Source: Sediminibacter sp. Hel_I_10 (GTDB lineage Bacteria > Bacteroidota > Bacteroidia > Flavobacteriales > Flavobacteriaceae). Taken from it: a stretch of DNA of 64,000 nt. A program made the position numbers and the translations under genes. Below the pieces are notes generated by a model. That model ran no database searches and was not told the origin of the DNA. It saw only the letters and a list, made by a program, of their open reading frames with translations. Numbering within the stretch: position 1 is the first letter of the stretch; each line of letters begins with the position of its first letter. Shown piece by piece: positions 18,504 to 26,701 of this stretch. Location: positions 1,054,001-1,118,000 of the forward strand of contig NZ_JHZX01000001.1 in assembly GCF_000688335.1 (NCBI RefSeq), read 5' to 3'.

Positions 18504-19766
18504 ATGAAGAATATACTATTAGTAAGTACCGTATTATTTACACTTATGTTTATGAGTTGTAATGATGCCCAAAAATCTGAACTTGGGCATAACGAAGCCG
18601 AAGGCGTATCAAAAACCAATGAAGCTGGAGAAGATGCACACGGCGATGAAGGCCACAATGAAGGAGAAGAAGAAGAAGGAGGTCACAGCGAGGAAGAAGG
18701 CGTTGTGGAACTTACAAAGCAACAGGCCGAAACCATAGGTTTGGAAATGAAACCTTTGGAAGAACGGAATTTAGGGAACAACATTAAGGTAACAGGAACG
18801 CTGGAACTTTTCCCACAGGACAAGGCGAACATAAGCCCTTTTGTTGGTGGAAATGTGAGTGCCATAAAAGTCATCCCTGGAGATAACGTAAGCAAAGGAC
18901 AAGTGTTGGCATATATAGAACACCCAGATATCATTGCAATGCAACAAGATTATCAGGAAAAAAATGATGAACTGGTCTTTTTGAAACAGGATTTTGAACG
19001 CAAGCAGACCCTTTATGATAAAGGTGTTTCTTCGGGAAAGGAATTTCAGATGGCACAGTCAAAATTTCGTTCAACAACATCCAGTGTCAATGGTTTGCGG
19101 TCCCAATTGAGACTGTTGGGAATTAACCCGGACAAAGTGGCGGAAGGCCAAATATATCCCGCTGTTCCCATTACCACGCCCATAAGTGGTTACGTGGATG
19201 AAGTAATGATTAGCCTTGGCGATTACGTGGCACAACAATCCAAAATGTTCTCAATAAGCGATAATTCAAAGATTTATGTCAACTTCAAAGTATATGAAAA
19301 GGACATAAAGCATATCAAGAAAGGGCAACAGATATATTTTTCCACGGCCTCACGCCCAGATGAACTGCTTAAAGCAACCGTTCGGTCTGTAGGTAAAACC
19401 TTCAACACCGACCCAAAAGCTTTGGAAGTTCTGGCAGATATTGAAAACAAGGATAAAAACCTATTGCCAGGTATGTATGTGGAAGGGCGAATAGTGCAGG
19501 GAGAGAAAAAGGGTTTTGCCGTACCGGAAGCTGCCATTATAAAAGAAGGCGAGCAATCCTTCATTTTTATTTTGGATGAAGATGAAGAAATGGAAGCGAA
19601 CAAAATGAAGTTTAAAATGATACCCGTAACGGTCGGTATTACTGATTTAGGCTTTGTTGAAGTCAATTTGCCTGCCGAAGTTTCAAAGGATGCCAAAGTT
19701 GTCATAAACGGAGCGTATAACCTGTCTTCGGAAATGGTCAAGGGCGAACTGGAACACGGACATTAA
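18504..19766 (+). CDS. RND periplasmic adaptor (CusB/CzcB-like lipoprotein)
   Basis: The frame opens earlier at 18,396, but ATG 18504 gives a proper lipoprotein signal, 'LVSTVLFTLMFMSC', so the 421-residue form is chosen. The lipidated Cys is followed by an acidic His-rich stretch with repeated GHNE/GHSEEE units. Next come the barrel-sandwich and hairpin domains ('VIPGDNVSKGQVLAYIEHPDI', 'YQEKNDELVFLKQDFERKQTLYDKG') and beta-barrel and membrane-proximal domains. It should link the inner-membrane pump to the channel and may pass metal through its N-terminal tail. It follows the pump gene by 16 bp and is surely in the same operon. Confidence 0.9.
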   Translation: MKNILLVSTVLFTLMFMSCNDAQKSELGHNEAEGVSKTNEAGEDAHGDEGHNEGEEEEGGHSEEEGVVELTKQQAETIGLEMKPLEERNLGNNIKVTGTLELFPQDKANISPFVGGNVSAIKVIPGDNVSKGQVLAYIEHPDIIAMQQDYQEKNDELVFLKQDFERKQTLYDKGVSSGKEFQMAQSKFRSTTSSVNGLRSQLRLLGINPDKVAEGQIYPAVPITTPISGYVDEVMISLGDYVAQQSKMFSISDNSKIYVNFKVYEKDIKHIKKGQQIYFSTASRPDELLKATVRSVGKTFNTDPKALEVLADIENKDKNLLPGMYVEGRIVQGEKKGFAVPEAAIIKEGEQSFIFILDEDEEMEANKMKFKMIPVTVGITDLGFVEVNLPAEVSKDAKVVINGAYNLSSEMVKGELEHGH

Positions 19767-19881
19767 TTCAATAACAATCAAAGATTTTGATTCCGAGTTT
19801 GTTTATCGTCTTAATTAGTTAGTTAAAAATTAGAAAACAAGCTCGGTTCAAAATCGATTAAAACATAAAAATATTTTTAAG

Positions 19882-20220
19882 ATGAAAGAAATAAAAGCAT
19901 TTGTAAAACCGAACCGAATCCAAAGAGTCATTGAAGCACTATCAGATAATGGATTTGAAAGTATGACCCTTTCACAAGCAGAAGGCACTGGCGCATTCAA
20001 GGCAAAAGGTGCAAGACCTTCGTTGGATTTTCGTATTACCGATAGTCCTGTGGTTAAGCTGGAATTGGTCTGTCAAAATGAGGAAGCCCAAGCTGCCATT
20101 GAAATAATTTTAAAAAATGGCAAAACGGAAGAACCTGGAGACGGCATTATCTATATAGCAAATATCGAGGATGCCTTTCAGATTAAAACCGGGGAATCTC
20201 TCAAGAGGTATGACTTATAA
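19882..20220 (+). CDS. PII-like signal protein in a metal-efflux operon
   Basis: The 112-residue protein has the PII fold signature: 'MKEIKAFVKPNRIQRVIEAL' at the N-terminus and 'GDGIIYIANIEDAFQIKTGE' at the C-terminus, matching the canonical B-loop and C-loop region. The T-loop region (about residues 36-55, 'GTGAFKAKGARPSLDF') lacks the YRG uridylylation motif of GlnB/GlnK. It is therefore more likely a PII-like protein with another ligand than a nitrogen regulator. Related PII-like proteins occur with metal RND pumps in Bacteroidetes. Binding of metal or a nucleotide to tune the pump is a hypothesis. It lies 115 bp after the adaptor gene. Confidence 0.75.
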   Translation: MKEIKAFVKPNRIQRVIEALSDNGFESMTLSQAEGTGAFKAKGARPSLDFRITDSPVVKLELVCQNEEAQAAIEIILKNGKTEEPGDGIIYIANIEDAFQIKTGESLKRYDL

Positions 20221-20279
20221 AACCAGCTGTGGTGCATTTAACCGAACGCTACGGAAATTAGAAACGAAAAATAAAAAAT

Positions 20280-20711
20280 ATGAATGCCAAGTTTATTAAA
20301 GTCTTTTTGCGATTAGCAATTTCAATCGGTTTTTTATCGGCAGTCGCCGACAGATTTGGAGTTTGGAGCAAAGAAGTTTCTGTTTGGGGAAATTGGGAAA
20401 GTTTTTTGAGTTATACCCAATTGATAAATCCTTGGATTCCCAATTCACTAATCCCAACAATAGGAATTTTAGCAACCGTAGCCGAAATTGTTTTTGCGAT
20501 TTTCTTGATAATAGGATTTAAAACGGAACTGTTCGCAAAATTAAGCGGATTTCTATTGTTAGTATTTGCTTTGTCAATGACTTTTTCAACCGGAATAAAA
20601 GGAGCGTTTGACTTTTCTGTTTTTAGTGCTTCTGCCGGAGCTTTTGCTTTGAGTCTTATGAAAGAGAAATATTTGGAATTGGACAATCTGATTTCTAAAC
20701 CGAAAAACTGA
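20280..20711 (+). CDS. DoxX-like small membrane protein
   Basis: The 143-residue protein has about four transmembrane helices ('LAISIGFLSAVADRFGVW', 'IPTIGILATVAEIVFAIFLIIGF', 'FLLLVFALSMTF', 'FSASAGAFALSLM'). The 'LSAVADRFG' and 'ELFAKLSGFLL' segments resemble DoxX-family proteins. Those proteins sit in the inner membrane and are loosely linked to redox or quinone functions. A specific role in metal resistance is unknown. It lies between the PII-like gene and the first Fur-type regulator. A hairpin-rich, cassette-tail-like stretch follows it. Confidence 0.7.
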   Translation: MNAKFIKVFLRLAISIGFLSAVADRFGVWSKEVSVWGNWESFLSYTQLINPWIPNSLIPTIGILATVAEIVFAIFLIIGFKTELFAKLSGFLLLVFALSMTFSTGIKGAFDFSVFSASAGAFALSLMKEKYLELDNLISKPKN

Positions 20712-20764
20712 ACGAAAAATAAAAATGACACCGTATAAAAATAATTGCTTGTCCTTGCCTATTC

Positions 20765-20786
20765 GGAAAATCCTTGCGGATTTTCC
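20765..20786. repeat. perfect inverted repeat downstream of the DoxX-like gene
   Basis: GGAAAATCC-TTGC-GGATTTTCC forms a 9-bp stem with a 4-nt loop. It has no T-run, so it is not a standard terminator. The surrounding 20,712-20,850 segment is rich in short self-complementary pieces such as TTGCTTGTCC and GGACTTGC. Confidence 0.65.
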
Positions 20787-20855
20787 AGTTGATTCTGGAC
20801 TTGCGAAGTTTATTGCTAAAACACGCAACTATTCTTTCATAAACCTGATATACAA

Positions 20856-21278
20856 ATGGAAAAAATAGTTCAATTTTTAGAAAGCAAAGGAATACGACCT
20901 ACGGCTATGCGCCTTATGACCTATAAGCGGTTGGCAGAGTTGAATGTGGCCATCAGCCTTGGCGACTTGGAAAAAGATTTTAAGGTCAGTGAAAGAAGTA
21001 CCCTATTTAGGACTATGAAAGCGTTTGAAGAAAAAGGTATTGTGCATCAAATCGAGGATGGGACCGGAATTATAAAATACGCCCTTTGCGAAGAAAATTG
21101 TGAATGCGAGGTCGGCAACGACCTTCATTTGCACTTTCATTGCAACAATTGTAATGAAACGGTTTGTTTAACAGAACATAAAATCCCTCATATCAACTTG
21201 CCTGATGGCTATATCACGGAGGACATTAACTTGGTGGTAAAGGGCATCTGCGAAAAATGCAGTGGCAATTTGGATTAA
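20856..21278 (+). CDS. Fur-family metal-responsive regulator (copy 1)
   Basis: The 140-residue protein has a winged-helix N-terminal half ('GIRPTAMRLMTYKRLAE', 'SERSTLFRTMKAFEEKGIVHQ') and a dimer/metal half with 'HLHFHCNNCNETVCL' and 'GICEKC', as in Fur/Zur proteins. The two CxxC pairs (CNNC and CEKC) are the usual structural zinc site, and the HLHFHC cluster contributes sensory ligands. It should bind DNA with metal and control the efflux genes. The dyads at 13.1 and 13.5 kb are candidate operators. It precedes a SpoIIAA-like gene and a P1B-ATPase, an arrangement repeated 3 kb later. Confidence 0.88.
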   Translation: MEKIVQFLESKGIRPTAMRLMTYKRLAELNVAISLGDLEKDFKVSERSTLFRTMKAFEEKGIVHQIEDGTGIIKYALCEENCECEVGNDLHLHFHCNNCNETVCLTEHKIPHINLPDGYITEDINLVVKGICEKCSGNLD

Positions 21279-21322
21279 ACGTTTGGTTTTTAAATTCAAT
21301 TATCATTTATAAATAATGAGCA

Positions 21323-21685
21323 ATGATAACAATCTATAAAAAAGAGGCTACTGTATATATGGTAGCAGAGAATAAGCTGGATGCCAAGGATTATGAAAAC
21401 TTGATACCGGTCTTAACAGAACATATAACTGCATATCAGGAAGTTTCCTGGTACATTGAAATTAAAAATTTTGAAGGCTGGACGGCAAACGCATATTGGA
21501 AGGGAATTGAATTAAATCTTCCGAATGAAACGCATTTAAAGCGTGTTGCTTTAGTGGGTAGCGTTAAATGGCAGGAGCAATTTACCGAGGCATTGCTTCC
21601 TTTTTCAAAAGCTCATATAAAATTTTATAAGCCAGAAGAAAAAGACAATGCCAAAGAATGGATAAAAAAATATAGTAAAAAATGA
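21323..21685 (+). CDS. SpoIIAA-like (STAS/SEC14-type) small protein (copy 1)
   Basis: The 120-residue cytoplasmic protein matches the SpoIIAA-like family of small STAS/CRAL-TRIO-fold proteins. Typical segments are 'NKLDAKDYENLIPVL', 'WYIEIKNFEGWTANAYWKG', 'KRVALVGSVKWQEQF' and 'IKFYKPEEKDNAKEWI'. Its stop codon overlaps the start of the downstream P1B-ATPase by 4 bp (ATGA), so translation is coupled. A paralogue (26,268-26,624) stands in front of the second ATPase. The family binds small hydrophobic ligands or partner proteins, and no metal ligands are evident. A regulatory or accessory role for the ATPase is inferred from the double linkage. Confidence 0.78.
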   Translation: MITIYKKEATVYMVAENKLDAKDYENLIPVLTEHITAYQEVSWYIEIKNFEGWTANAYWKGIELNLPNETHLKRVALVGSVKWQEQFTEALLPFSKAHIKFYKPEEKDNAKEWIKKYSKK

Positions 21686-24189
21686 AAAAAATACAACTAA
21701 AAATCCCAGTCATACTTCCGCAAGTTCCAAACGAAAAAGATACTTGTGTTGAAAGGCTTATTCAAGAATTACAGGCCAAAGAGGGCATCGAAAAAGTGCA
21801 CGTGGCCGATGCAAACGGAGATGATTTGCCACAGCTCTGTTTTCATTATGACCCCGATATCATTTCCATCGACCGCATTCAATCCCTCGCCGAACGGACA
21901 GGTGCCGAGATTACCGAAAAGTACGGGCATTTGCTCATAGAGGTTAAAGGAATCAGACACACAAGGCAGGCTCGTTCCATAGAGAAAACCCTTTTGGCAA
22001 TCAATGGAGTTTTGGAAGCTTCGGTTTCAGGCTCTGGAATGGTACGACTTGAATTTGATAAAAAGCAAACAAATTTTGATGAAATAAGTAAACAAATTGA
22101 AAATGAAGACCTTCAGATTCAGCGGAGTGCTTCAAACGAAAATGATTACACCAAAGCATCCAAAAAACAGGAGCGTTCAAAGAAGGAAGATACTAAAGAA
22201 CAAACTTCCACAGAGGGCGAGACCCACGATGAAGGAGAAGAGCACGCCCACGGTGGTATTTTCGGTAAAAATACGGAGCTCATTTTTTCCATTATCTGTG
22301 GGGCACTTCTCGGAATAGGTTTCGGGCTTTCCTATGTAGAATCCATCCCAGATTGGGTCAGTCTTACTTTATATATTGGTGCTTACTTTTTCGGTGGTTT
22401 TTTTACGGCCAAGGAAGCAGTACAGACCGTCGCCAAAGGTGGTTTTGAAATCGACTTCTTAATGCTTGTTGCAGCCATTGGGGCAGCCATTTTGGGAGAA
22501 TGGGCAGAAGGTGCCTTGTTGCTGTTCCTGTTTAGTTTGGGGCACGCCCTTGAACATTATGCAATGGAAAAGGCCCGAAAGTCCATTGCGGCACTGGCAG
22601 ATTTAGCACCAAAAACGGCATTGCTCAAAAAAGATGGCAAGACCGAAGAAGTTGGAATTGAGGAATTGAGTATTGGCGATATTATAGTGGTCAAGCCCAA
22701 TAGTAAAATATCCGCAGATGGCGTCGTGGTCAATGGAAAAAGCAGCGTCAACCAGGCACCTATTACCGGGGAAAGTGTACCCGTGGACAAAATTCCCGTG
22801 GAAGATACGAGCAGGGACTATTCCGCAGATGATGATATAAATGATGAAAACCGCGTGTTCGCCGGAACTATCAACGGTAATAACACGCTGGAAATAAAGG
22901 TAATCAAAGAAGCCAAAGACTCTACGCTGTCCCGACTGGTCAAATTGGTCAACGAGGCACAGACCCAGAAATCCCCAACCCAGCTGTTGACCGACAAGTT
23001 TGAAAAATACTTTGTACCATCCGTACTGATATTGGTGGGCATCCTGCTCTTTGCCTTTCTGGTCATTGATGAACCGTTTAGTGCCAGCTTTTATCGTGCA
23101 ATGGCGGTATTGGTAGCTGCAAGTCCCTGTGCACTGGCCATTTCAACACCAAGTGCCGTATTAAGCGGTGTGGCAAGGGCAGCACGTGGCGGCGTGCTTA
23201 TCAAAGGTGGGCGACCACTTGAGGATTTAGGGGTCATTACTGCTTTGGCTTTTGATAAAACGGGCACGCTTACAGAAGGCAAGCCCAAACTTACCGAAGT
23301 AGTACCATTAGGGGATATTGAAGAAAATGAACTGTTAAAGATAGCTGTTGCTGTTGAAAATTTGAGCGACCACCCTTTGGCCAAAGCTGTCGTAAGGGAT
23401 GGGAAAGAGCGTCTGAAAGGTACTGATATTACCGATGCGTCAGATTTAGAAGCGGTTCTCGGAAAAGGTATCAAAGCGTCCTTGGGCAAGGATAAAATCT
23501 ATATTGGAAACCTTGACTTGTACGAAGACCTCGATGAAGCAAAACCATCCGAAGAAATATCGAATAAAGTAAAAGAACTTGAAGGTGGTGGAAATACCAC
23601 AATGCTCATAAGAAGGAACAAAGAATATATCGGTATCATCGCCCTGATGGATACCCCACGGGAAGCGGCCAAGGAAACACTGAAAAAATTAAAGGAAATC
23701 GGCATCAAACGGATGATAATGCTAACCGGGGATAATCAAAAGGTTGCCGATGCCGTTGCTAAAGAAATTGGGTTGACCGATGCCTGGGGAAGCCTGTTGC
23801 CAGAGGAAAAGGTTGATGCCATTAAAAAATTAAAAGAACAGGAATCCAAAGTCGCAATGGTAGGCGACGGTGTGAACGATGCCCCTGCAATGGCAAACAG
23901 CACCGTAGGAATCGCAATGGGTGCTGCGGGCAGTGATGTAGCATTGGAAACAGCTGACATTGCCCTAATGGCCGATAAACTGGAAACCCTGCCCTTTGCC
24001 ATAGGTTTGAGCAGGAAGGCAAAAACCATTATTAAGCAAAACCTTTGGGTAAGCCTCGGTATTGTGGCATTGCTCATACCATCGACCATTATGGGTTGGG
24101 CCAATATCGGTATTGCAGTGGTCATCCACGAAGGCTCAACGTTACTTGTGGTTTTTAATGCGTTAAGGCTTTTGGCTTATAAAAAATAA
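21682..24189 (+). CDS. P1B-4-type metal-exporting ATPase (Co/Zn/Cd)
   Basis: The 835-residue protein starts with two degenerate HMA-like folds (about residues 1-75 and 83-150) that lack CxxC. A charged linker with 'ETHDEGEEHAHGG' follows, then the P-type ATPase core. Key motifs are Ser481-Pro-Cys in TM6, phosphorylated Asp525 in 'DKTGTLTEG', 'MLTGDNQKVADAVA', 'GDGVNDAPA' and 'HEGST' at residues 816-820. SPC with HEGST is the mark of P1B-4 pumps (CoaT/CzcP type), which export Co, Zn or Cd from cytoplasm to periplasm. Loss of CxxC in both HMA folds is unusual. Its start overlaps the SpoIIAA-like stop codon. Confidence 0.9.
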   Translation: MKKIQLKIPVILPQVPNEKDTCVERLIQELQAKEGIEKVHVADANGDDLPQLCFHYDPDIISIDRIQSLAERTGAEITEKYGHLLIEVKGIRHTRQARSIEKTLLAINGVLEASVSGSGMVRLEFDKKQTNFDEISKQIENEDLQIQRSASNENDYTKASKKQERSKKEDTKEQTSTEGETHDEGEEHAHGGIFGKNTELIFSIICGALLGIGFGLSYVESIPDWVSLTLYIGAYFFGGFFTAKEAVQTVAKGGFEIDFLMLVAAIGAAILGEWAEGALLLFLFSLGHALEHYAMEKARKSIAALADLAPKTALLKKDGKTEEVGIEELSIGDIIVVKPNSKISADGVVVNGKSSVNQAPITGESVPVDKIPVEDTSRDYSADDDINDENRVFAGTINGNNTLEIKVIKEAKDSTLSRLVKLVNEAQTQKSPTQLLTDKFEKYFVPSVLILVGILLFAFLVIDEPFSASFYRAMAVLVAASPCALAISTPSAVLSGVARAARGGVLIKGGRPLEDLGVITALAFDKTGTLTEGKPKLTEVVPLGDIEENELLKIAVAVENLSDHPLAKAVVRDGKERLKGTDITDASDLEAVLGKGIKASLGKDKIYIGNLDLYEDLDEAKPSEEISNKVKELEGGGNTTMLIRRNKEYIGIIALMDTPREAAKETLKKLKEIGIKRMIMLTGDNQKVADAVAKEIGLTDAWGSLLPEEKVDAIKKLKEQESKVAMVGDGVNDAPAMANSTVGIAMGAAGSDVALETADIALMADKLETLPFAIGLSRKAKTIIKQNLWVSLGIVALLIPSTIMGWANIGIAVVIHEGSTLLVVFNALRLLAYKK

Positions 24190-24225
24190 ATTTAATAAAA
24201 AAGGGTTGCTTTTGAAAAGGTTAAA

Positions 24226-24660
24226 ATGACCAAAACGGAAAAGATACTATCATATCACGGGATTCGACCTACTAAAATGAGGTCGAAGATATACAAGTTC
24301 CTAAAAAGGAAACAAAGTGCCGTGTCCTTTTCCGATTTGAAAAAGGCCTTTGTTCAAAAGAGCGAAACCAATAAAACAGCAAACAGAACGACCTTTTATC
24401 GCAATCTCAAGATTTTTGAGGATAAAGGGTTGATTCATCAGATTAATGATGGGGTCGGAGTGGCAAAATATGCGATTTCTGATGAAAACGCCAAAGGTAA
24501 ATACGGTACAGATTTACATATGCACTTTCATTGTACCGATTGTAGGAAAACAATCTGTTTACCAAATAAAATATCGGAAGAGAGCTTGCCAGACGATTAT
24601 GAAGTGAACGATGTGAACCTTGTATTGAAAGGAATATGTGAAAAATGCAGGAAAAAATAA
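24226..24660 (+). CDS. Fur-family metal-responsive regulator (copy 2)
   Basis: The 144-residue protein shares the plan of the Fur protein at 20.9 kb. It has 'GIRPTKMRSKIYKFLKR' and 'NRTTFYRNLKIFEDKGLIHQ' in the winged helix, then 'HMHFHCTDCRKTICL' and 'GICEKCRKK' for metal sites. It lies 36 bp after the P1B-4 ATPase gene and reads toward an APC permease, so it may belong to the first ATPase operon or open the second. Two diverged copies could sense different metals, matching the different ATPase classes (inference). Confidence 0.88.
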   Translation: MTKTEKILSYHGIRPTKMRSKIYKFLKRKQSAVSFSDLKKAFVQKSETNKTANRTTFYRNLKIFEDKGLIHQINDGVGVAKYAISDENAKGKYGTDLHMHFHCTDCRKTICLPNKISEESLPDDYEVNDVNLVLKGICEKCRKK

Positions 24661-24740
24661 CAGGTGGGAGTACTTGAACCTTGAACCTTTGCGCCCAATG
24701 GTCCAGTTCAGGTTTTTTCCACCCTCTTTAACTAAAAAAT

Positions 24741-26057
24741 ATGGCAGAACTAAAAAAATCTTTGGGTACGCTTCGACTTACCTTTTATGGCGTTGGCACG
24801 ATTGTGGGTGCAGGAATCTATACCGTGATTGGTGCAGCTGCTGGACAAGCGGGCACAGACCTTTGGTTGAGTTTTATTTTTGCAGCAATTGCGGCTAGTG
24901 TCTCTGCAATGTCCTATGCAGAGTTGTCCTCTACCTATCCCAATGCTGGTGCGGAATTTATTTTTGTACGCAAGGCATTTCCAAAAATTGATATTCCGTC
25001 TTTTCTCACGGGTTGGACGATTGCTTTTCATAGTTCGGCCACCATTGCAGCCGTGTTACTTGCCTTTTCGGGGTATTTCAATACGTTTTTTAATATGCCC
25101 TCTCTTCTAATAAGTTATGGCATTTTATTGGTGTTGTCATTAATTAGTATTACAGGCATCACAAAATCGTCGACAGCAAATATTATTATGGTCAGCATTC
25201 AACTTTTGGGATTGTTATTATTGATAGTATTTGGACTTTTGGAAACTGGTCCACCCAAAGCAGAATTTTTTAAAATTGAATCGATTTCTGGAACTTTGGC
25301 GGCCACAGCTACACTGTTCTTTATCTATACTGGTTTTGAACATATGGCAGCTTTGGGTTCGGAAGTTAAGAACCCAGGGAAAACAATTCCCCGTGCATTT
25401 TTAATGACTATGGTAATAACTACAATAATTTATTTATTTATTGCTTTTACGGTTTTGAATATTGCAGACCCTTCCGCTTTGGCAAACGTGGATTCGCCAC
25501 TTTCTCTTGCAGCTTCCAATCTCAACAATTGGTTGCCTGTGGTATTGGCTATCGCTGCACTTTTTGCTACGGCTAATGCTGCTTTTAGTGGTATCATATC
25601 CATAAGTAGGTTGCTTTTTGGAATGGCCAGTGTCGGAGAACTTCCAAAGTTTATGACCAAAACCAATGCACAGAAAGTACCGTGGGTTACTACTATTGTA
25701 GTTATGGCAGCAGTTGCGGGATTTTTATTGTTGGGCGATATTAAGATTGTAGCAGGTATGTCTTCTTTAGGCGCACTGCTTGTGTTTGTAGCCGTAAATA
25801 TTGCACTCATTGTTTTACGTTTTAAAGAACCAACACAGAACAGACCTTTCAGAGTGCCATTGTCTATTGGCAAAGTTCCAATACTGCCCATTTTGGCCAT
25901 ATTGGTTAGCCTAACTCTAATTATTCAGTATGATGGATTGGTTTACGCTGCCTTTGTAGGAGCGATAATAGTGGGAATAATACTCGATTATTTTTTGGAT
26001 AAAAGACCAAGAAAAGAGATAGATGGTAAAGAAGAAAACGAATTGTTTAACCACTAA
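24741..26057 (+). CDS. APC-family permease
   Basis: The 438-residue protein has about 12 transmembrane helices. The amino acid-polyamine-organocation signature is at the N-terminus: 'TLRLTFYGVGTIVGAGIYTVIG' with the unwound TM1 GAGIY motif, and 'SYAELSSTYPNAGAEF' in TM2. The substrate is unknown; family members move amino acids or polyamines by cation symport or exchange. It is enclosed by metal-resistance genes. Import of a metal-binding amino acid or a thiol precursor is possible but only a guess. Confidence 0.82.
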   Translation: MAELKKSLGTLRLTFYGVGTIVGAGIYTVIGAAAGQAGTDLWLSFIFAAIAASVSAMSYAELSSTYPNAGAEFIFVRKAFPKIDIPSFLTGWTIAFHSSATIAAVLLAFSGYFNTFFNMPSLLISYGILLVLSLISITGITKSSTANIIMVSIQLLGLLLLIVFGLLETGPPKAEFFKIESISGTLAATATLFFIYTGFEHMAALGSEVKNPGKTIPRAFLMTMVITTIIYLFIAFTVLNIADPSALANVDSPLSLAASNLNNWLPVVLAIAALFATANAAFSGIISISRLLFGMASVGELPKFMTKTNAQKVPWVTTIVVMAAVAGFLLLGDIKIVAGMSSLGALLVFVAVNIALIVLRFKEPTQNRPFRVPLSIGKVPILPILAILVSLTLIIQYDGLVYAAFVGAIIVGIILDYFLDKRPRKEIDGKEENELFNH

Positions 26058-26067
26058 TACATTTTTT

Positions 26068-26244
26068 ATGGACTGGACATTTGAAGAATTTAGAACAGAG
26101 CTTGACGCCCTTAATCCATCGGTAAGGAAAAAGGCAATCGAAATTGCGAAAGAATTAATCGAAAAGGAAGACTTTTCAAAAGAAAAAGCCATAAAAAAAG
26201 CAGTCGTAATGGCTGAAGAATGGTTTTACGATTTAGAAGGATGA
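26068..26244 (+). CDS. small acidic/basic helical protein, unknown function
   Basis: The frame opens at 26,023, but ATG 26068 gives the compact 58-residue protein 'MDWTFEEFRTELDALNPS...'. It looks all-helical and highly charged, with 'AKELIEKEDFSKEKAIKKAVVMAEEWF'. I do not recognise a named family, although the final part recalls short DUF2188-like proteins. It starts 10 bp after the APC permease and ends 23 bp before the second SpoIIAA-like gene, so it is part of that operon. Confidence 0.6.
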   Translation: MDWTFEEFRTELDALNPSVRKKAIEIAKELIEKEDFSKEKAIKKAVVMAEEWFYDLEG

Positions 26245-26267
26245 TTATTAATTAAAAACCAAACAAA

Positions 26268-26624
26268 ATGTTACGGATAATCGAATTAACAAATAAAAAT
26301 ACCATTGCTACAAAAGCTTCAGGCAAATTGAGAAAAGAAGATATAGAAAAAATCCATCCACTTATCCACGCTATACTGGACAAGGGAATGAAAGTCCGTT
26401 GGTATTTTGAGATGGACAACTTTACGGGTTGGGACTTGCCTGGTTTATGGGAAGACCTCAAAATGGACACGGCCCACGCCAAGGACTATGAAAAAATAGC
26501 AATGGTAGGAGATAAAAAATGGCAGGAATGGATAGCCCAATTTATGAAGCCTTTTACCAATGCAGATATCAGATATTTTGATTTGAAAGATAAGGAGACA
26601 GCGAAACAATGGATTAAAAATTAA
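26268..26624 (+). CDS. SpoIIAA-like (STAS/SEC14-type) small protein (copy 2)
   Basis: The 118-residue protein is a paralogue of the one at 21.3 kb. The shared pattern is 'VRWYFEMDNFTGWDLPGLWEDL', 'KIAMVGDKKWQEWIAQF' and 'DIRYFDLKDKETAKQWI'. It precedes the P1B-2-type ATPase by 77 bp. The pairing SpoIIAA-like then ATPase therefore occurs twice in 6 kb with two ATPases of different metal class, which argues for a functional link rather than chance (inference). The protein has no signal peptide and should be cytoplasmic. Confidence 0.78.
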   Translation: MLRIIELTNKNTIATKASGKLRKEDIEKIHPLIHAILDKGMKVRWYFEMDNFTGWDLPGLWEDLKMDTAHAKDYEKIAMVGDKKWQEWIAQFMKPFTNADIRYFDLKDKETAKQWIKN

Positions 26625-26701
26625 GGTCACTTTAATACTGGTATTAGTTGTGTAAGCACCGCGGTATCTATGTATTATATTATGCCTGAAAGTAACAACA
26701 A

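Noticed and set aside
24638-24898. Plus-strand frame of 86 residues between the second Fur gene and the APC permease
   Set aside because: It overlaps both well-supported genes in another frame and has no family features.
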